This document shows positions 1-13,318 of a DNA stretch of 64,000 nt, piece by piece. A program made the translations under genes and the position numbers. Location: the NCBI GenBank assembly GCA_011009095.1, contig VTPC01000402.1:1-64000 (forward strand), in the 5' to 3' direction. Source of the DNA: Ignelater luminosus (lineage: Eukaryota; Arthropoda; Insecta; Coleoptera; Elateridae). Within the stretch, counting starts at the first letter, position 1; the number at the start of each line of letters is the position of its first letter. The notes beneath the pieces are model-generated. The model made no database searches and was not told the DNA's origin. It was given only the letters and a program-made list of their open reading frames with translations.

Positions 1-75
1 TTTTCTAATGTAACCGACTTCATCTCTTACAATTTCCGAGATCCCAATAGTAAGCTTCGAAATGTGGACACACTG
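1..75. mobile_element. Truncated end of a TA-flanked inverted-repeat element
   Basis: The first 75 bases match, with a few differences, the right arm of the element at 40977-41863, ending in the same GTGGACACACTG terminus followed by TA at 76-77. The rest of this copy lies outside the window. Two copies in one 64-kb window show it is a dispersed repeat. No protein is encoded; it is probably a non-autonomous DNA transposon of Tc1/mariner type, judged only from the TA flank and terminal repeat. Confidence 0.75.
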
Positions 76-77
76 TA

Positions 78-2280
78 TTTTACTGTGGTTGGACATTTGA
101 AATTCCAGTTCGTTTGTCAGAATGGTGAGTTGCTGTGAAATGAAATCACCAGCAGAATCAGAATTTCTTTGGAATATTCTATTACAACTTTGCTTCATCA
201 TCTTTCACGCAACTGTTGTTTTTTTCGGAATGTCATCAAGATATCTAACGTGACGATTTTCCTTGCTTTCTGAATCGTATAGAGTTGGCCAGACATTTAG
301 CTACAATGTGGAGACGAATACTTATCGTGGTATTCAACAGATTCTCTTGACTATATCAGATGTGCTTGGGAAGTTTTAATCAAAGAGCAAGAGGCTGAAT
401 GGAATAGTTCAAGCTGTCAGGTTTTTAGAGGCTCACCATTGGAATCGGAAATCAACTTGTTGCTGATTTTGTTTTTTCAAAATAATCCGTAGCCTCCTAG
501 ATATTTGCTAAAAATCAGAAAATTTTTTTAAGACTTATTTGTTAGGAATAATTAATAATACAATCAAATAGCATGCTTAGAGGGGTCTATTAAACAATGA
601 TAATTAAGGCATAGCTCATAAGTTTTTGTACTAATCGTATAATGTAACGATTATAAATAATAACATTATCATGATTTTTAATAGGTATTAGATCAAGATA
701 CACTAATTAATAGAATGTCATATGTAATTGTTGCAATGAACAACTTCGTAGCCGCCTACTAGCAGTAGGTAAATATCAATGTATATTTTAAACAAAACTA
801 CGTGTAATTAACGTTGGGTACGAAGACTTGTGGGACATGCCTTATATCTAAATATTTATTTAACGAATAAACCGAGTTTAGTAAGAGCACTTAAATTATT
901 TATTACATTTAAATTTTCAGCAGCTGAATAATTTTGGAAATTAAACTTTAAATGACATTTTTATAACTGATTCGTAACAACGTTAACTGTAGAAAATGTT
1001 GGAAAGCGGATGAAACTTCTTATCCCGTACTGACTACCCACACATAACCTTTAGCTGAAAACTGTAGACGAATAACCCCGAGACAATTTTTGACCTTTAT
1101 ACAAGTCAGATGTGTCGTAGGTTGTTTCAGTAATGGGCTTTAACACCTGAATGCGGCTGTCTTACAGTGAGTGGTTTTGTACTTTCTAAATCTTTTATTG
1201 ATTATTACTTATTAATCTGAAAATATAATACGATACAAAGTTAAAATGAATTTCCATTTTGATGGATAAGGATGAATGCGACCACAAGATATGCTCTGAT
1301 TTGCCGTTAAAAAGGCTTCCCACTTTCTTTTTGATTCTCTTTTGTTGATTTACGAGTTTTCCTACGCAATTCCTACTTTAACTTTTGGTCTTACTGAGAA
1401 TTATTTTATACAAAGATATATCTTATATTTTTGTTTACCAAAACAATAACATGACCAATTGTTTCTGTATTATAAAAATTCAATTATCAACAAGAATTTA
1501 TTACAATTCAATACACCACGTTTACGTCATCGTGATAGTATATTACACAACTATTAAAAATGTGCCTATTTACTAAATAATTATTAATTTATGCCGTACT
1601 TTTCCGTAAATAACAGCTAATGTAAGCATTTTATGAATGCAATTCAACGGCGCTAGCGCTACCTTTTTGTTTCTTTCACATAAATCCGTAAAAAAATAAA
1701 ATTTAATTTTCTTTTTTTACATTTTGTAATTAAAATGTAATTTCTGCGACAAAGTAAAACTGCTAAATCATTAAAACATAAAAGTAATTTAATAAGAAAT
1801 ATGAATTTCTTATTTTGAGTTCAACATCATTAAATCAAAGAATTTGTGACAGGATTTAGCTTGTTTGTTCGCCTTTCGTGCAATTATTTTAAAATAGAAA
1901 CAAATGGTTATGCATGTAGTACTTTAAAAATAATAAATACTTATTAAGTTCCGTTATAGTAAATCATAAAAAAATTAAAATAAATAAATTCGGTTACTTT
2001 CACGATTTTCACTTCCGGATTTTTCTATGTGGCTGTTTTTATGGCGTGTTTGATACTTTTCTGTTAGACCATATAATTAGCTATGATTAAAGAATATTTT
2101 ATTGGAATAATGTAGTTTGTCTTAATTTTTTATTCATAACCTCTCACTTTGTTGGAATTTACGAGAACCAAAAAAAAATGAGAGTGTTACCATTTACATC
2201 TAAAATGAGTTTAAACTGTCGAAAGAAATTCTTTTAGCTGTTTTTTTTATGGAATTAACGGGTAAAAAGTGCTTTACAAT
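78..2280. other. AT-rich intergenic DNA, no gene recognised
   Basis: Only short open frames occur (the longest is 63 codons at 1385-1576 and is low-complexity, rich in Ile and Tyr). I see no conserved protein, splice-bounded exon or RNA gene. Confidence 0.5.
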
Positions 2281-2289
2281 TAAAAAACG

Positions 2290-2508
2290 TTGTTTTGTTT
2301 TGCACAGGAGAATTATGGAAAATTGGTTCACATGAAGTTGAGAATCTCGAATATTGTAGAATGCAATATAAAATCAATAATTTTAGACAATGGTATTGGT
2401 GTTGTTAGGTTTGCGCAGCTTTTAAAGAATGATATTATTAGTTTGCCACTTACTAATGTGAAGGGTGGCTTGTTGGATAATTCTTTTGAATCGATCAATT
2501 TGACTTGA
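2290..2508 (+). CDS. Unidentified 72-codon open frame, possible terminal exon
   Basis: The frame opens just after a pyrimidine-rich stretch ending in CACAG (about 2303-2308), which would make a fair splice acceptor. The peptide from about residue 6 (ENYGKLVHMKLRISNIVE and onward) has balanced composition and stops with TGA at 2506-2508. No exon that would join to it was found upstream, and I do not recognise the protein. It could be the last exon of a gene beginning outside the window, a pseudogene scrap or chance. Confidence 0.15.
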   Translation: MFCFAQENYGKLVHMKLRISNIVECNIKSIILDNGIGVVRFAQLLKNDIISLPLTNVKGGLLDNSFESINLT

Positions 2509-2658
2509 CCGTCTGCCGGCGGCACCCGGTGATCCAACTTCAGCGTAGGCCCGGACCATTTGGTTGGTTAATTTGTATATAATTTGACAATTTTGATAAT
2601 TTTAACTAATCAAGCGCTCTAGGCCCACCCTGAAGTTAACTGGAGAAACTGGAGAATC

Positions 2659-2716
2659 TTTTCTTCTTCTTCTTCTTCTTCTTCGTCTTCTTCTTCTTCT
2701 TCTTCTTCTTCTTCTT
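2659..2716. repeat. (CTT)n microsatellite
   Basis: About 19 CTT units with one CGT interruption. Read on the - strand it gives a run of arginines that looks like an open frame but is not coding. Confidence 0.95.
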
Positions 2717-2719
2717 TTG

Positions 2720-5700
2720 CCCTTAGAGAGCATCGAAGTTGTTAGGTCTTCAGCTATGCATCCACTTTTGGTTTGGTTTGGCAATAGTAATTAATAATAG
2801 TATGGAAAGCAGAATGGACCCTTGTGGCATCATGATCAGTAATGTTATAGGAAAAAGCTCCTCTTCAGAGAGAAATGGCGTAAATATATGTCAACGGTAA
2901 CACGACGTGATGTTTGCGATGCTGGCGGAGATGGACATGTAACATGGAATGGCAATATGGAGTCAGCAGTAAGATTTTGTAGTGCAAAGTGGTAGAAACT
3001 GGAACGCCGCCAAATTCGCGTTGAAGTTTGTGGATGAGCGAAGTGGACGTGGAGATTAACTGTTTTGGTATTTACCTACAATACTAACAAGAAAAACCAT
3101 GAATTAACCTTAGCGAAGACTGTTGACCTGAGATTGTAAATTCTGGGTCTTCTGAATGTGACTCTAGTGCAAGAATTGCTTAACTTGTTGAAAAAGAATT
3201 TGGAATAATTACAAAGCCATCGTGGCTTAGTGTTAAATGTATACGAAGGATAAATAGCTTCGAGAATGTCTCCCAACTCGGAGGGTGGCAGATCAGTTGT
3301 TTGCGTTACTGAGAAGAATGTTAGGTTTCTGGTATTTGTTTGCTAGTACAGCCAAATTATGAAATCTGAGACAGGAACGTAATATAGAAATGAAAAATCA
3401 GATTTCTTATTTACGGATTGTACGTAGAGAAATATATGGGTCGAAAGAAAGCTTTTCTAACAACCATAATTGTCTCTATTAGTATGCATAGTATATCTGT
3501 AACATTACAAAGACTTCTTAGGGCTATTTTTAGGGTTTTTGCGTGATTGTCTTCTGTCATCTGATGTTATCAAAACACGATCGACCTGATTTAAATCCAG
3601 TCAGACAAATCTGAAATCGACAATTATTTTTCTTTTCATAAGTTGGCCTCTATATGGAAGATGAACTAAGGTATTTGTTAATTTGTTGTAATAACTTAAA
3701 AGATTATGAATTTTTTTAGAGACTAGGAACCCATAAAAATCCGAGAGTTGTTGGACTTGTAAGAACCTGAAAGCTTGTAAAAACTTAATAAGATCTAGAA
3801 ACGCTAAAACGACTAGGGATTTACAAGAACCTGTAACTGCTGGAAGCCTGCAAAGGCTCAGGATTTTCCAAAAACCACTGGTGTCTATAAGAAACTGTGT
3901 CTACAAGAATGTAGATGTCCACAAGTTTATATTTATTTAAGCCTCCGTAAAAAGTTAAAACATTTAGAGCTTTAGTTTGTGATTTTTGACCCAGCATGGT
4001 AGGTCAGCCAATGATTATAAGAAAAAGCTTTTTGGTATGGGCATACGTATAAGCAGGTAGCGATAAATAATATTTTAGAGAAATATTGAGAGGACAGAAA
4101 AAGATGAGTCAATAATTCTTGAAGGGGTAGATATAGGACAAGGAAGCTTATTCGCATGAACAAACTGCTATCTATCTAATCTAATAGTAAATATAGAAAA
4201 GCATATTCAGCTTCGAGACTTGCCCTTCTTACCACAGCACTTCAAGTGCACCGAGTGTAAATTGGCCTGTATAAGCGTTCTATCGGGGCAAAGTAAGTGG
4301 CCGACAATTGTTTTTGCCCCACGTGTTTTTCATAAGTTACTCTGTTATCGTAAAAATGAGTGTAGTTAACAAAAGAAAGATCAATGTCCCAACAAATTCT
4401 ATTACCGCTAAATTCTACTTTGGTGAAGATTTATCCGCATTCCCATTGCTACTCTGTATGAACAGGCTCTTCGCCTGGAAAACATTTCTTACCTTCGTGG
4501 GCATCAAAGCGTTACACTCTTTTTATATAGTTATACATATTTAAAACAGATGACACTTTTCTAAGAGTTAAAGGACGTCCAGCAATCTGTAAAAAATTAT
4601 CGCTAGGCAGCTTTGTTACGAAATAACAGACAGCAGCTTTAGTGGAAAAACCAAAGAGAGATACTTCTTTGGAAGACGAAAAACCAACCAGGATCTTAGA
4701 AAAAGCGATGAGTTGAGACTTTACGGCTAGAATAAATTACAAAATTATAGAAGAAACTCAACCTTTTGTTTGCCAGAAGTAAAGGAATACTATTATAGTT
4801 TTGCAATAGATGATTAATAAGAGCTCGATCAGTCAATGTGTCATCTTTGGTTTCTTGCTCTGAATATTTGATATCGACCGGTGAAAGAAGTCTAAATTTC
4901 CTTGAACAGTCATTACGTTTTGAGCAAAGTAGCATAACAAATCAGTGATTCACTTGACTGACTAGACTAAGTTTCTCTTTATCGTTTTTGACATGTTCAA
5001 CTCGAAAAATATCGAATTTTGTGTAGTAGGCGGTCTTTGATTAAAAACATGAAATTATTCACTGTAATTAAAAGAAAGAAAAATATAAACAGAAAATTGA
5101 TATAAACAGTATTTGAGATATAATTGGAAACAAATTAATAATTATAATGACAATAAACTCGGAAAACTTAAGATTTGTGTCGAAATTCGTATAAGACTTC
5201 TGTATAATTTTTAATTAATGATATCCAACATGCAAAGCAAAGTGGAAATAAAAAATGCTTCATTGACTGAATTACGTAATGGAACGAATTAATTTGCTTC
5301 TCGTGTCAGTAATAATTAACAATGCAGTCTTTACTTGTAAATTAATCTTTATTTTTTATAGCCGAAATGCTGTTATATGGTTTCATTTCCATTAATATTC
5401 CGTGAAGATTCCAATCTAAACATTTGCATCTAGCATTTTAAATAGAGAAGGTTATACAAGAGCACAAAGCAATTCGTTTAAATGTAATAGTAGTTATGTA
5501 TGAACGTAACTTGGCTGCAATTGTGGGAATTGTTACAATTGCCTTTCTATAAATAAATACGTAAAAATACTGCACGTTTTATTATTATTTCGCCTTTTCA
5601 AAAAAACCACACCGTAAACTATTAAAATAATAAATTAATAATAATAATAGTAATAATGTACAATGTTTGCTTTTTACATGTAAATGTCATCAACGCAAAA

Positions 5701-7929
5701 GGCTTTTTTACATCACACCTATTTAATTACGCAACCTACAGTGTGCACACTATAATTAGAGTGACACGTTTGTTTTAAAACCAGTGGATATTAAGTAATT
5801 TAATTATTTAATTTAAAATACGCTGAAATATGAATTTGACTCTTTAACAAGAAATCACGAGAAAAAGTCAGAGTTGAAACTCCAAGGGCTTTATAAAATT
5901 ATCAAGATTTTGATGTAACTTAAAAAGAATATTAAATCTTGCAAACATCTTAATAAATATTGCATCCATTGAGATTTTAAAGATCTAAAATCAAGTTTTT
6001 TACATTACATGCTTTATACTAATGTCTTTAACTTTCATTATTAAATATTTCACAATTTTTATACAATTCCGTAATTAACACCTGTGGGTTAAAAACATCT
6101 CAGACTTCTACTGTTGAAAAAAACTACGATCGTGGCTACATCTATTGTAAATTTTAAAAAATAACAGGAAGCCGTCAGAAATAGTTATAAACGTATAACC
6201 TTCCGAAGATTTATAACTAGCTCTGATAACGTTGGTTGTAGGTACTGGTCACTTTCTTTTTCGCCATTTTGACAAAATTTAGCATCATCTGTTGGTTGAT
6301 GACTTTTGGCAATATCAGTAATCAGTCGTGTTTTATAGCCATAGCATGTTCTAAGATACAAATTTCTAAATTCATTAAGAGCAAATTGAAACTACTCAAG
6401 GATGTCTTTCTATTTGAATCAATCAATTAAAATAAATTTTAACTGCACCAACGTTACCCAGTTGGCTGCCTTAAAAGAGGTAACAATAATATCTGAACAT
6501 ATCAATCCATCTGTTAAAAGATATTTATTAATTAGGTTTGAAGAATTTCAGATTTGTGCTTTTCATTCCTAATTTTATTTATTTTTTTTACCTGTTAGTG
6601 ACAGGTACCTTTTTAATAAGCAGAAGCTATTTACAATCCACAAAGGGTATCAAAGATTCCTTATTTAGAGCTCTGTTAAAAGACTTGACAGCATCTGCTT
6701 CTTAGGAGATTCTCTTGGGTCTGTATCTATCGAGTTCTCCCATTTGTCTGTTGCCATAATTCCCGGAGGAGCCTAAACGAAATTGATCTACTTTATCATT
6801 GATGACGTAAGTCCACTTTCCTATGTTGCCTATGCAAAAAGTACAAAAAATGGTGCATCAAATTGAATGGCGTTTTTTCTTTAAACACTTTCGCAGTTAG
6901 GCTAGCTTTTGACATTTTATGCAAATGTTCCAACTATCCTAATAGTCTTTGTCTTATGGTTTCCTCTATAAGTTTCACTCCTAATTAGGTTCTGAATTTT
7001 GTTTCTAATTCTGTCTCTCTTCGTTTTTTTCTCTATTCTTTGTAGGAATATCATTTGATTATATGGCGTTTGGTCGACTTATTTTTTGATGAGAGCTCAC
7101 GATTCACACTAGAACATAGGCAATAATAGGCAAAAATTCCCTTAAATTGCTGTATTTGCAATGTCATCGGGGACAGGAAAATAGCTAAAACGGAATTATT
7201 TTGTATTATCTAGAGATATTAGAATATTTTGGGATAGAACAACGCTTCTGCACGAATTTTATGAATTTCAATGTTATTGAGTTACAGATATTAACCGTAG
7301 AGATTGCTATGGTACTTACCTATACGGCAACGGTTTTGGAGTTTGAATATAAACATAAATACTAAACAAGAAATTCCGTCTCCTAAATAATGACAAGTTA
7401 ATTTAACATAAATTTCTGAATCTTTGGAACAGTCATCTTAAATGCTACAAAAATACTACAAAATTTGTTGAGAAATGCATCGATTTTTATTTAAAGCAAA
7501 ACACGAAACGAGGTTTGACTAACTGCGTGCAACACAGGAGGTTACAAAAACTTTTAGTTGTACACATAAACGTGTTGTCTTTGGTAGATAGACATCTGAA
7601 ATACAAGTTATATAGCACAGTCGTATATGATATCAATTGTAGACTAATAAGTAGACAGGGATTTAGATTAAGTACAAAATCTAAAGATTGAAACAAAAAG
7701 AATTTTTCATTCGATTATCATTGGATGTTAAAGATTTTCGATGCTTTATTCAAATATTCATTGATTTAAAGAACAGAAGGAGGTATGGTTTATAAGTAAT
7801 AAGACTAATAGATGAATAAAATATTTGCGAGTAACAGTAGTACACTTTACCTATTTTAGTTTCACAAATCTCTCTATGAGAATCAAATTCTAAGTATTAA
7901 ATCTTTTGTTTTGTTAAAGAAAACTTACA
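2720..7929. other. Gene-poor intergenic DNA
   Basis: No recognisable gene. It contains a short decayed tandem repeat at 3720-3910, and the stretch 2800-3300 is less AT-rich than its surroundings and may be old transposon sequence that I cannot place. The short open frames at 3076, 3972, 4308 and 4696 have no family signature. Confidence 0.5.
3720..3910. repeat. Decayed short-unit tandem repeat (about 18 bp)
   Basis: Words such as TTGTAAGAACCTGAAAG, TTGTAAAAACTTAATAAG and TTTACAAGAACCTGTAAC recur every 18 or so bases with many substitutions. A similar-looking stretch occurs at 26360-26480. Confidence 0.45.
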
Positions 7930-7931
7930 TA

Positions 7932-8858
7932 CAGGGTCGCTAAAAAGTATGGAAATACGCTAACCCTGCAGAAACGGTAAGAAATAGACAAATGAAATTT
8001 GGAGAACTTAAAGTAGGTATTTTTGTCATGTTTTGCGAAGGTAATTAAAAACAAATCTTCAAGTGTTTTTTCGTACGGCTGCCATATTGAATTTCTTTAA
8101 ATGGAACACTCTGTATATGACCCCATATTTGGATAGGAATTCGCAAGGCAAATTCAATGATATAAGGGTTACTATGCTTATTTTGAAAGGGTTTGGAGAT
8201 AATCGCTATTTTTTGTCAGGGATTATACTATTAATTTTTATCAAAATCGAGTTACCCATAAAACAACAGATGCAATAGAATTAAGAAACGATGTGCGATT
8301 ATTTTATAAGTAATTAAAGTAAAAGAAAACTATAAGAATTTTATCCTTAGCCTACTTATTTAAAATAATAGATCGATGATAGAGCAAACTAAATTTATGG
8401 TGGAATAAGTACAAATAGTGACCTATTGATAAGAACAAAACCACAATATGATTCTATAACAAGTGTTCAAAATGCGCTCCAACCTCTTTTGAAATTTTCG
8501 CAAGGAATTTTGCAAATAATCGGGGAGAACTGCTTGCATTACGAATCCGTCTTTTAAGTTAAGAAATCCTTGATAAAAGAATAGTGATTATCTTCAAAAT
8601 CTTTCAAGATAAGTATAGCAACCCTATATTATTGAATTCTCCTTAAAAAATCTCTATCGAAATATGGGGTCATATACAAGGCGATCTATTTAAAGAAATT
8701 CAAGATGGCGGCCGTACGAAAAAACAATTGAAGATTTGATCTTAATTCCCTTTGCAAAACATAGCAAACAATGCCTACTTTAAGATCTTTAAATTTCATT
8801 TGTCTACCTCTTACCGTTGTTGCAGGGCAACGTGTTTCCATACTTTTTAGCAACCCTG
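7932..8858. mobile_element. 927-bp foldback element with long inverted arms, TA-flanked
   Basis: The left end CAGGGTCGCTAAAAAGTATG at 7932 and the reverse complement of the right end (CAGGGTTGCTAAAAAGTATG) differ at one base and are flanked by TA at 7930-7931 and 8859-8860. Similarity between the arms continues inward for about 200 bases and, more weakly, about 300. No transposase frame is inside; the open frame at 8063-8278 is arm sequence. Likely a non-autonomous Tc1/mariner-type element (inference from TA flank and terminus). Confidence 0.85.
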
Positions 8859-8860
8859 TA

Positions 8861-11800
8861 TATGAATCCTTCTTTAAGCTAGCGTGCTTGATCTTTTAAA
8901 GAATTTAGTTATACTTTTAATAACATAGTCTACTTTCATGTTTAAAACAAAACTATAGCGTGATGGTATTAATATTAAAATTAACACGAACCTGTATAAT
9001 CGGATATGAGTTTCGAATCAAAAACATCACGATCATACCTAGAAAACAAGAAAAAAAATAAAAATAACGAATTTAAAATGGAGTTTAATTATTTCCCGAA
9101 ACCTTTGTGCGGTTGTTTTTCTGTTTTCAATTAAAAATGGCCCATTTAATTTATTTGGGTTAGTAGAAGCAAATTCATTATTAATTTCTAACCACAACTC
9201 GCTACATTTCAAAAATTAAATTTTTTGCAATTATGTTTAAATTATACTTTTCTAGATTTCTACAGAATAGAATTTTGATATGGAACTATGGTTTTAATTA
9301 AAAATATTTTCTGTTTGTAAATATTATAAGCAGAAAAGTTGTAAAATTCGCGGATTACTTAAATCATAAGAAAAGGGAGAAACAAAACTAATTACAGTTG
9401 TAATGTTGTTTTGTACGCGCCGGGACTTAATACCAGATTAACGTTTTGAATGCAAATTTGTACGCGGAAAAGGTGGATAAAGAATTGCGTTAGTTAAGAT
9501 TTTGCATTGATTTAAAATTACAACATTAAAGAGCAGTGGCAATTTTAATCAACTAAAATGCTTTTTCTGTACGTTGTTCTGCATACAATAGGTGATTAGT
9601 AAAACGTTTCCAAGAATTTTCAGATTTTCCTTTAGTTCCTTTATTCCAGGCAACGTCCCAATCAAGTTTTCCTTTATTCTAATGAGGAACTAAGGGAATT
9701 AAAAAACATTAACGGACGTATTTAAGGTAACAATAGGTAAGTTTCGTTGTTAGTGCAGTTTGATAATGTGCTTTTTATGTTATACTTCCTTAAGACTTTT
9801 TGTTTTTCATGTATTCAGACAAGACGATCTATTTATAGACTATTCTAAAGGGCAACAATAGATTGTAAGAATTTCGAAAGTAAAAAGAAGAGAAGTTTTC
9901 CTCATAATTGAACTACGTAAGCGCTGATCATCTTATATCTAGACTCGATTTTCAGATTCATGAAACAATTAACTTTGTGTGTAACACACTGACAGTTAGT
10001 TTTGATGAAAAGAAATGCCTCGAACTATAATTACAATCAAAAGATTACCCTCCAGTAAAAATACAGTTGTGGAAGTCTTTCGAGTAATTCTAATTCTACC
10101 AATTTCATTCATTAGTAGGCGTTGCTCCTAGTACTTGTTTTCAACAGGTTATTCGATTATTAAGCAATCAGTATAGACAAACAGAAGTAACTACTAAAGA
10201 ATGAATAGTGAACGCTTTAAATCACTTGCTTTTTCTAGATAATTCACAAAGGGTTTATATTTTAGAACGAACTTCGCATCATCAGCTGCTATTGAAACCA
10301 TGCGATGTTGACAAATCTCTTCTTAAAGCAAAATGGAGAAAAGCTTTTTTAAGAATCTTTGATGGTCTTAGTTCTTGAATTTTGGAGCGAAATTTGCAGA
10401 CGCTCTCGTTAAGAAGTTTAAAGTATTACGAGATCGCACAATAAATCAAAGTACTGCTTACGCAGGACATGTTGAAAGTTTAAGATTTTTTTTAAAGTCA
10501 GTGTAGCTAAATAACTATATTTATCCTTGATATTGCATGTCTGAGCTTTATGCATTGAAATAAAGTTGTATAAGTACAGAATACGATTTTTTATTTATAT
10601 CGATTGATACTTAAGATTACAATAGGAGAAGTAGAATACATAATGTTCTTTGAGTTTTTATTTTTTTGTTTTGGACAGATAGATTGATAACTACCTATGT
10701 AAAAGCTTACTAAATCGCCACTTAAAACTCTACAATTAAAAGGAAAGTATTTTTAAGAAATATAACATCATGACATACTCAGACCTCCTAGTAAAGAACT
10801 TTCCGACTAGTGCTACAGTACAATATTAAATTCCCATAGACAAAAAAAGTCATTGCGTTTCATTTTACGACTGGGATTTTTTAGGAAGAATATATCTGAT
10901 GTGGTTTCATGTTCCAATAATATATTTGACATACTATTTGTTATCGTCTTAAGGTTAGAATCAATTTTAGAGAAATTTCCTAACACTCACCACTTAAATA
11001 TAATTTTCTCCAAGACCATACATATCTTGGATGCGAGAAATCTGAGAAAATACCTTGATTTTATGTATTCCAAGCTGCCATCTTATACTTATACAAGGCG
11101 TTCACCAGGTCTTGGACGTCTTGATCTGTTTCTGGTCAGCCGCTCTGCGGTTCATTAAAATGATGCCCAAAAAACAGAAGAACAAAACTTTAAAAGTAAA
11201 CTAACTACCAACTTGTGCAAAATTCAATTGACTAAGTACTGGCGACTAGCATCCTGCACCCCACTGTACGGCATGGTTTGAATCTTGTAATCAGCAAGAG
11301 ATTTATTTGAAAGTGCGTTGGAAGCCATGAGTCTATATATCTAGCATACAGGACACTTAGAGTTTTCTGACTATCAATGCCAACCATCAGGATGGAAGCA
11401 GAATTAATTAATTTCGGAAATGTAACGGAGTATGGAGATGATCGCAATGACACCAATAATGATAATTCACACTCATATCAATTTTTAGACAATACTTAAA
11501 CTTAATTCAGTGCGATGGACGTTTCATTTTATCTGCAATAGGTACTTGATACTTGATAGACCAAACATACAAACTTTGGACAGTGAAGAAATAGGCCCTG
11601 TCACTGTATGTAAAAGGACTAGTCTGTATAATAAACGGACTGAAGATATTAATCCATATATGCAAGAAGGTTATCCTTTTACAGGTGGACTAGTCAGCTT
11701 ACAAAAAGCCTAGGAAATTTATATATGGTCTTACTGCACTAAACCTACGTAATTTCATTAATCACCGCTTAGGTTTGAAAACGACCATTTTTGGCAAACA

Positions 11801-13070
11801 TTTTTTAGATGTCGAAAACTTCCATACTGATTTCGATGGTTCTTGCGTGTACGATTTCTCTAGAGCCCAATAGGGACCATAGACAGGCACCCTTCTCTTT
11901 GGAAAAGTAGTCTGAGCAGGCACCTGGTTTCGGAATCTACCAGTTATTGTTTTGATCTAACCAAAATCGAATTTGCTTCCATAGGCGTTCTTCGGGTGGG
12001 AGTGAAGTAGAAGTTTTTGCGAGATATCGAAACTTCGTTTGTAGTATTGGTTTCCATAGTAGTCCTGTGTACGATAACCACAGAAAAGACTTTATGGTCT
12101 GTGACATATATACCTTTCATTTCCACACTCCAATGCTCGCAGACAACAAATTGAGAAATGCTGACGATACGAAACTTCTTTTGCACATCTTTATAGAAAA
12201 GACTGGCAAGGAAAGCCTAACAATAACTAAAATATAATTTTAAATGATAATAATTTATGGCTTACTTATTTGTTTCTAAAAGATGAGTATATAAAAATCT
12301 AATTTTAAGTTTAACTGTAGGTTTTTTGGAATCTACAGTATTTAATGCCGTAACAACGTGGATGGTGTTTAAAACATGTGAAATATTGTATGTCATCGAA
12401 AATAAATTTATTTAAAAGTTGAGCACGCCTGGAATAGATTATATTATTCAACGCTAGTAAAAATTACTTTTACCTAGGGCCGTAAAATTGTATACACGTA
12501 TGCTAAGATCTTGATATTTTTATATTTTAATAAAAACTCAAATAACAAAGGCATAAATTAATTTTTAAAAACATTAAAAAAACTAACGGGTGAGCCACAG
12601 AGCTTTGAGATTGGCATCTCTTATGTAAGTAATCTTACAGAGACTTGTGATTTTTGAAATATCCCGTTAGATTTAAAATTAAGATTTTAGTAAAAGGCGT
12701 TTTGTAGAAAAAGAAGTGTTGGTCTGTTAATAGGCTAACTGTGAATTATCATTCAGAACAAAAAAAAAACGAACACTGCAGTGAAAACGAAGAAGATTTA
12801 ATGTAAAGGGCAGAGTGTATTAGAAGGATTAAGAGATACATACCAGCAGATAGAAAATATGAGCAAAGGTTATTTAATAATAATAAACAGATTAATCAAG
12901 AGCATCATAATAAGAAAAACAAACCCAAGGAAATTGATAAGTATGCAGTACCTAAGTAAGTATATTGAAGGTAAACGAGTAGCAGACGTACAGAGATTTA
13001 TCGTAAGTCGTATTTCATTTTTCACGGTCATGGAAAACTTGTAGGAAAGAAAACCATATACAACTGTACA
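8861..13070. other. Gene-poor intergenic DNA
   Basis: No recognised gene. Several 60-100-codon open frames (10853 +, 11232 -, 11510 +, 11944 -) cluster in a less AT-rich stretch at 10850-12190 but have no family signature that I know. Within it, 11805-11870 and 12025-12080 look like a diverged duplication: both have GAAACTTC followed by GTGTACGAT. Confidence 0.4.
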
Positions 13071-13072
13071 TA

Positions 13073-13316
13073 ACATGCGATCATTAAAATTTTAGTTCCC
13101 AGTAGGCTATGAAAAAAAATTCATGTCTTAGGTTAATCCATTCTCAGTAAAAATTATCTGTCAAATTGACAGTTTGAATTTGTTTTATTGTGTTATTAAT
13201 TGGTTTTGTAATTTGTAGGTTATGTATTGGTCTTGGTTGGTGTGCGGGTATCTAAGCTACGCTCTACGGAAAAATTTCATAGCCTACCGGGAACTGAGAT
13301 TTTAATGATCGCTTGT
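13073..13316. mobile_element. 244-bp inverted-repeat MITE, TA-flanked
   Basis: The terminal inverted repeats are about 44 bp (left begins ACATGCGATCATTAAAAT; the right end is its imperfect complement) and include AGTAGGCTATGAAA. TA lies on both sides (13071-13072 and 13317-13318). There is no coding capacity, so it is a miniature non-autonomous DNA element. Confidence 0.85.
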
Positions 13317-13318
13317 TA

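Noticed and set aside
2602-2784. 60-codon - strand frame with a long arginine run
   Set aside because: It is the (CTT)n microsatellite read in reverse.
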